From: a virus
Virus record (IMG/VR): IMGVR_UViG_3300035698_001510
Coordinates: 1-26,343 of that record
DNA length: 26,343 nucleotides
Reading direction: 5' to 3' (one strand)
The position numbers were made by a program, and so were the translations under genes. The notes under the pieces are model-generated. The model was given only the letters and a program-made list of their open reading frames with translations. It did not search any database and was not told the origin of the DNA. Shown piece after piece: positions 25,021 to 26,343 of this stretch (position 1 is its first letter; each line of letters starts with the position of its first letter).

Positions 25021-25134
25021 ATGGGGCATGATGCTGCGCTACTGTCGTTGTGTTGGGTTTGGTGGGGTTGTGCGGGTACATTTGTGTACAATGTAGTGAT
25101 TGTTGCATCTCGTAAAAATTGGATAATTTTATAG
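25021..25134 (+). CDS. Possible 37-aa single-span membrane peptide
   Basis: An ATG-started frame encodes 37 residues with a hydrophobic, Trp-rich segment (SLCWVWWGCAGTFVYNVVIV) followed by SRKNW, a positive-inside C-terminal flank. No clear Shine-Dalgarno precedes it, and it lies inside a region full of regulatory-looking repeats, one of which is part of this frame. The G/T-rich composition alone would favour Trp, Val, Cys and Gly codons, so this may be chance. Confidence 0.2.
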   Translation: MGHDAALLSLCWVWWGCAGTFVYNVVIVASRKNWIIL

Positions 25135-25149
25135 ATTTGACCTTTTCAA

Positions 25150-25180
25150 GCCCCCGCGTCATTTTGAATTTTGTGGGGGC
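25150..25180 (+). other. GC-rich hairpin downstream of the phosphoesterase operon
   Basis: GCCCCCGCG pairs with TGTGGGGGC over a 13-base loop, with two G-T wobbles. It lacks a T-run on either side, so it is a poor intrinsic terminator, but it could slow transcription or protect an mRNA end. Confidence 0.4.
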
Positions 25181-25190
25181 CCCTCTCTTG

Positions 25191-25224
25191 ACAAATGCTC
25201 AATGTACAATTCTTAAGCATTTGT
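25191..25224. repeat. Inverted repeat ACAAATGCT / AGCATTTGT enclosing a TGTACA core
   Basis: The arms at 25191-25199 and 25216-25224 are perfect nine-bp inverts; TGTACA (25203-25208) lies near the centre. The left arm begins inside a TTGACA box (25188-25193). AGCATTTGTGA recurs at 25381-25391, again just after a TGTAC site. Confidence 0.55.
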
Positions 25225-25331
25225 GACAGCCTACCCAAAGCGCCTCGGAGCATGAGTAAATCAGTCACGGGGCTACAGGGAGCTGTCAGTTACACAAGCA
25301 ATAACGTGATGTTAGCAACGCAACACACCTT

Positions 25332-25379
25332 AGTACATTGTAACGCCTCAGATGCAAGCTAAGGGCAAGACAATGTACT
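25332..25379. repeat. Inverted repeat AGTACATTGT / ACAATGTACT
   Basis: Perfect ten-bp arms at 25332-25341 and 25370-25379, separated by 28 bp. The match extends outward imperfectly. A nested CCTTAG/CTAAGG pair (25328-25333 and 25359-25364) lies in the same segment. Confidence 0.6.
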
Positions 25380-25438
25380 GAGCATTTGTGAGATATGGGG
25401 AGGATAGAGACGTTTAGGGGGATTGTGCGCCTCACGTC

Positions 25439-25481
25439 TTACTATTAATGGCTCTAAGTTTACTATTAATGGCTATTAATG
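25439..25481 (+). repeat. Phased CTATTAATG direct repeats
   Basis: CTATTAATG occurs at 25442-25450, 25463-25471 and 25473-25481. The first two are part of a 15-bp direct repeat, TTACTATTAATGGCT (25439-25453 and 25460-25474). Spacings of 21 and 10 bp are close to two and one helical turns, so bound proteins would lie on one DNA face. Confidence 0.7.
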
Positions 25482-25484
25482 ATT

Positions 25485-25493
25485 ACAATGTAC
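25485..25493 (+). promoter_or_regulatory. ACAATGTAC site
   Basis: Third exact ACAATGTAC in the region, after the inverted pair at 25332-25379. It directly follows the CTATTAATG repeats. Confidence 0.4.
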
Positions 25494-25649
25494 GTAAATT
25501 ATCTTAATGACGCGTTACATTTCTCTTGTTTATTGTACACAACCAATAATATCCATGATATTTTAATTATATATACATTATACTGTTTCCTTTTATCTAA
25601 ATTCCAGCATGCCGGTGGCAAGAAATTGAATAAAAGATTAACTGAATAT

Positions 25650-25666
25650 GTTTAATATAATTAAAC
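25650..25666. promoter_or_regulatory. AT-rich palindrome GTTTAATATAATTAAAC
   Basis: Seven-bp perfect arms around ATA. It lies about 95 bp upstream of the 178-aa gene and could be an operator or a melting element. Confidence 0.4.
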
Positions 25667-25688
25667 GCTGCGTCATCCACTAGATAAA

Positions 25689-25732
25689 TACATTGTACAC
25701 AGCTTGACAATCAATACCTCAACTAATAGACC
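25689..25732 (+). promoter_or_regulatory. Candidate promoter with adjacent TGTACA site for the right-hand operon
   Basis: TTGACA at 25704-25709 is preceded by TACATTGTACACA (25689-25701), a 13-bp exact inverse of 25083-25095. At 17-bp spacing the -10 would be TAGACC, a weak match; TAATAG at 25724 is better but 14 bp away. The surrounding GCTTGACAAT is identical to that upstream of the small terminase gene. Confidence 0.4.
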
Positions 25733-25761
25733 TATCAATCAATAGCAGGGAGCTAATCGAT

Positions 25762-26298
25762 ATGAGTGATAATCAAGAGCCGCCAAGTGATGACTTCAAG
25801 ACTGGAGTCAAAGAAATAGAGAAGCTATTCGACGAATATCCAATATTTTGGGATCAAATGAACAAGGACAAGACAAGTCTTTATAGTTCTAAATACTTAT
25901 TCATACATGAGAAGAGAGCAGGACAGTTACCCACAATAGGCTGTATTAGGGCTATATTGTTCGGTCAATGGAAAGGTTTTGAAATAATACTTCAAGACTC
26001 AAAGCCAGAGAAGCTTGGTACATTTAAGGAGCTTGAAAGCATTATATTAGAGCCGAGCAATAACTTAATGTTCCCTTATGTAGATCAGGACAGTGAGAGG
26101 TTGAAAGCTTTCCAGATGACTATATTTAAGTATTTTAAGTGTGATAAGAAGCGATACACGAACCAATACACTAAGAATAAGTTAGCCTTTGGATTAGCTA
26201 ATCATCCTTGGTTTAGCAATGCAGGTGCGGATAAGACTAAAGACTTCAATCCAGCAGGGCTTGGCATGCCAAGTTTTAATATAGGGAGCTACAAATGA
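25762..26298 (+). CDS. Hypothetical protein, first gene of the right-hand operon (178 aa)
   Basis: I do not recognise this protein. It is 178 aa, soluble-looking and mixed alpha/beta, without signal peptide. Visible segments are an acidic N-terminus (DNQEPPSDD), VKEIEKLFDEYPIFWDQMNKD, a helix IGCIRAILFGQWKGFEI, FKYFKCDKKRYTNQYTKNKL and a Pro/Gly/Asn-rich tail (NPAGLGMPSFNIGS). AGGGAG lies nine bases before the ATG. It opens a plus-strand operon behind the repeat-rich control region, a position often taken by early regulators or replication accessory proteins, but no DNA-binding motif is evident. Its stop overlaps the next start as ATGA. Confidence 0.75.
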   Translation: MSDNQEPPSDDFKTGVKEIEKLFDEYPIFWDQMNKDKTSLYSSKYLFIHEKRAGQLPTIGCIRAILFGQWKGFEIILQDSKPEKLGTFKELESIILEPSNNLMFPYVDQDSERLKAFQMTIFKYFKCDKKRYTNQYTKNKLAFGLANHPWFSNAGADKTKDFNPAGLGMPSFNIGSYK

Positions 26299-26343
26299 GT
26301 AACAAGACTAAGAGAATAGAACTAAACATAAACCAACACTTAA
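26295..26343 (+). CDS. Partial CDS running off the right edge
   Basis: An ATG overlapping the previous stop (ATGA) opens a frame of at least 16 residues, MSNKTKRIELNINQHL, with no stop before the window ends. AGGGAG lies six bases upstream, in the same GGGAGCTA context used by the previous gene. The function cannot be judged from this length. Confidence 0.6.
   Translation, partial: MSNKTKRIELNINQHL

Larger units (their letters stand above)
24983..25761. other. 779-bp intergenic control region rich in repeats
   Basis: No convincing gene is present. From left to right it holds: an A-free G/T-rich run (25042-25077), a TGTGTACAA site (25083-25091), a GC hairpin (25150-25180), TTGACA (25188-25193) followed by an inverted repeat around TGTACA (25191-25224), a paired ACAATGTAC inverted repeat (25332-25379), three CTATTAATG repeats (25442-25481), another ACAATGTAC (25485-25493), an inverted TGTGTACAA (25533-25541), an AT-rich stretch (about 25545-25600), a 17-bp palindrome (25650-25666), and a TGTACA site plus -35 box (25689-25709). 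It may be an early control region, a replication origin, or both. Confidence 0.6.

Noticed and set aside
25042-25077. Stable G-quadruplex
   Set aside because: Only three runs of three or more G are present, so at most a weak two-tier structure is possible.
25252-25362. 36-codon plus-strand frame in the control region
   Set aside because: GGAG lies only one base from the ATG, the product has no hydrophobic or motif signal, and it runs across inverted repeats that are better read as DNA sites.
24983-25761. tRNA, CRISPR array or integrase attachment site
   Set aside because: No cloverleaf, no regularly spaced long repeats with unique spacers, and no integrase gene in the window.
25762-26298. 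Possible ProQ/FinO-type RNA chaperone
   Set aside because: The YPIFWDQMNKD segment is loosely similar, but the conserved arginine-containing core and the Leu-Asp-Gly element of that family are missing.

Overview
This window is part of a tailed-phage genome with a short-tail (podovirus) virion module. It is visibly AT-rich, uses the standard code, and most starts carry a clear Shine-Dalgarno sequence (GGAG or AGGA type). Two virion-block proteins have Sec-type signal peptides, and the ejection proteins end in a peptidoglycan-cleaving domain, so a Gram-negative host is likely. The host genus cannot be told from the sequence. No integrase, RNA polymerase, DNA polymerase, tRNA or CRISPR array is visible here.

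Layout. From about 23840 down to 53, all genes lie on the minus strand and form one nearly gap-free late operon of 20 genes. In transcription order these are: small terminase, a 61-aa zinc-finger protein, large terminase, a GNAT-like acetyltransferase, a 150-aa basic protein, portal, a 207-aa exported Cys-rich protein, a Bbp19-like protein, scaffold, major capsid protein, a Bbp16-like cement protein, a 99-aa protein, tail adaptor (gp11-like), tail nozzle (gp12-like, with a duplicated domain), three internal/ejection proteins (gp14-, gp15- and gp16-like, the last 2168 aa), a tail fibre with a gp17-like N-terminus, a 419-aa exported beta-rich fibre-like protein, and a 73-aa acidic protein. The head genes follow the Bordetella phage BPP-1 order and the tail and core genes follow the T7 order. 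Stop and start codons commonly touch or overlap (TAATG, TAGATG), which points to translational coupling.

A 136-bp divergent promoter region (23840-23975) separates this operon from two plus-strand genes: a calcineurin-like metallophosphoesterase and an 85-aa protein. Then comes a 779-bp stretch (24983-25761) with no convincing gene but dense structure: repeated TGTACA-centred sites in both orientations, three CTATTAATG repeats spaced 21 and 10 bp, several inverted repeats, an AT-rich segment and a sigma70-like -35 box. A new plus-strand operon begins at 25762 with a 178-aa unknown protein overlapping a gene that runs off the window.

The most interesting signal is this control region. The 9-mer TGTGTACAA occurs three times in it and once more at the start of the small terminase gene, so one DNA-binding factor may link the plus-strand operon to the late operon. 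Other points worth attention are the RanBP2-type zinc finger between the terminase genes, the C-terminal transglycosylase on the giant ejection protein, the duplicated domain in the nozzle, and the two secreted proteins inside the virion block.
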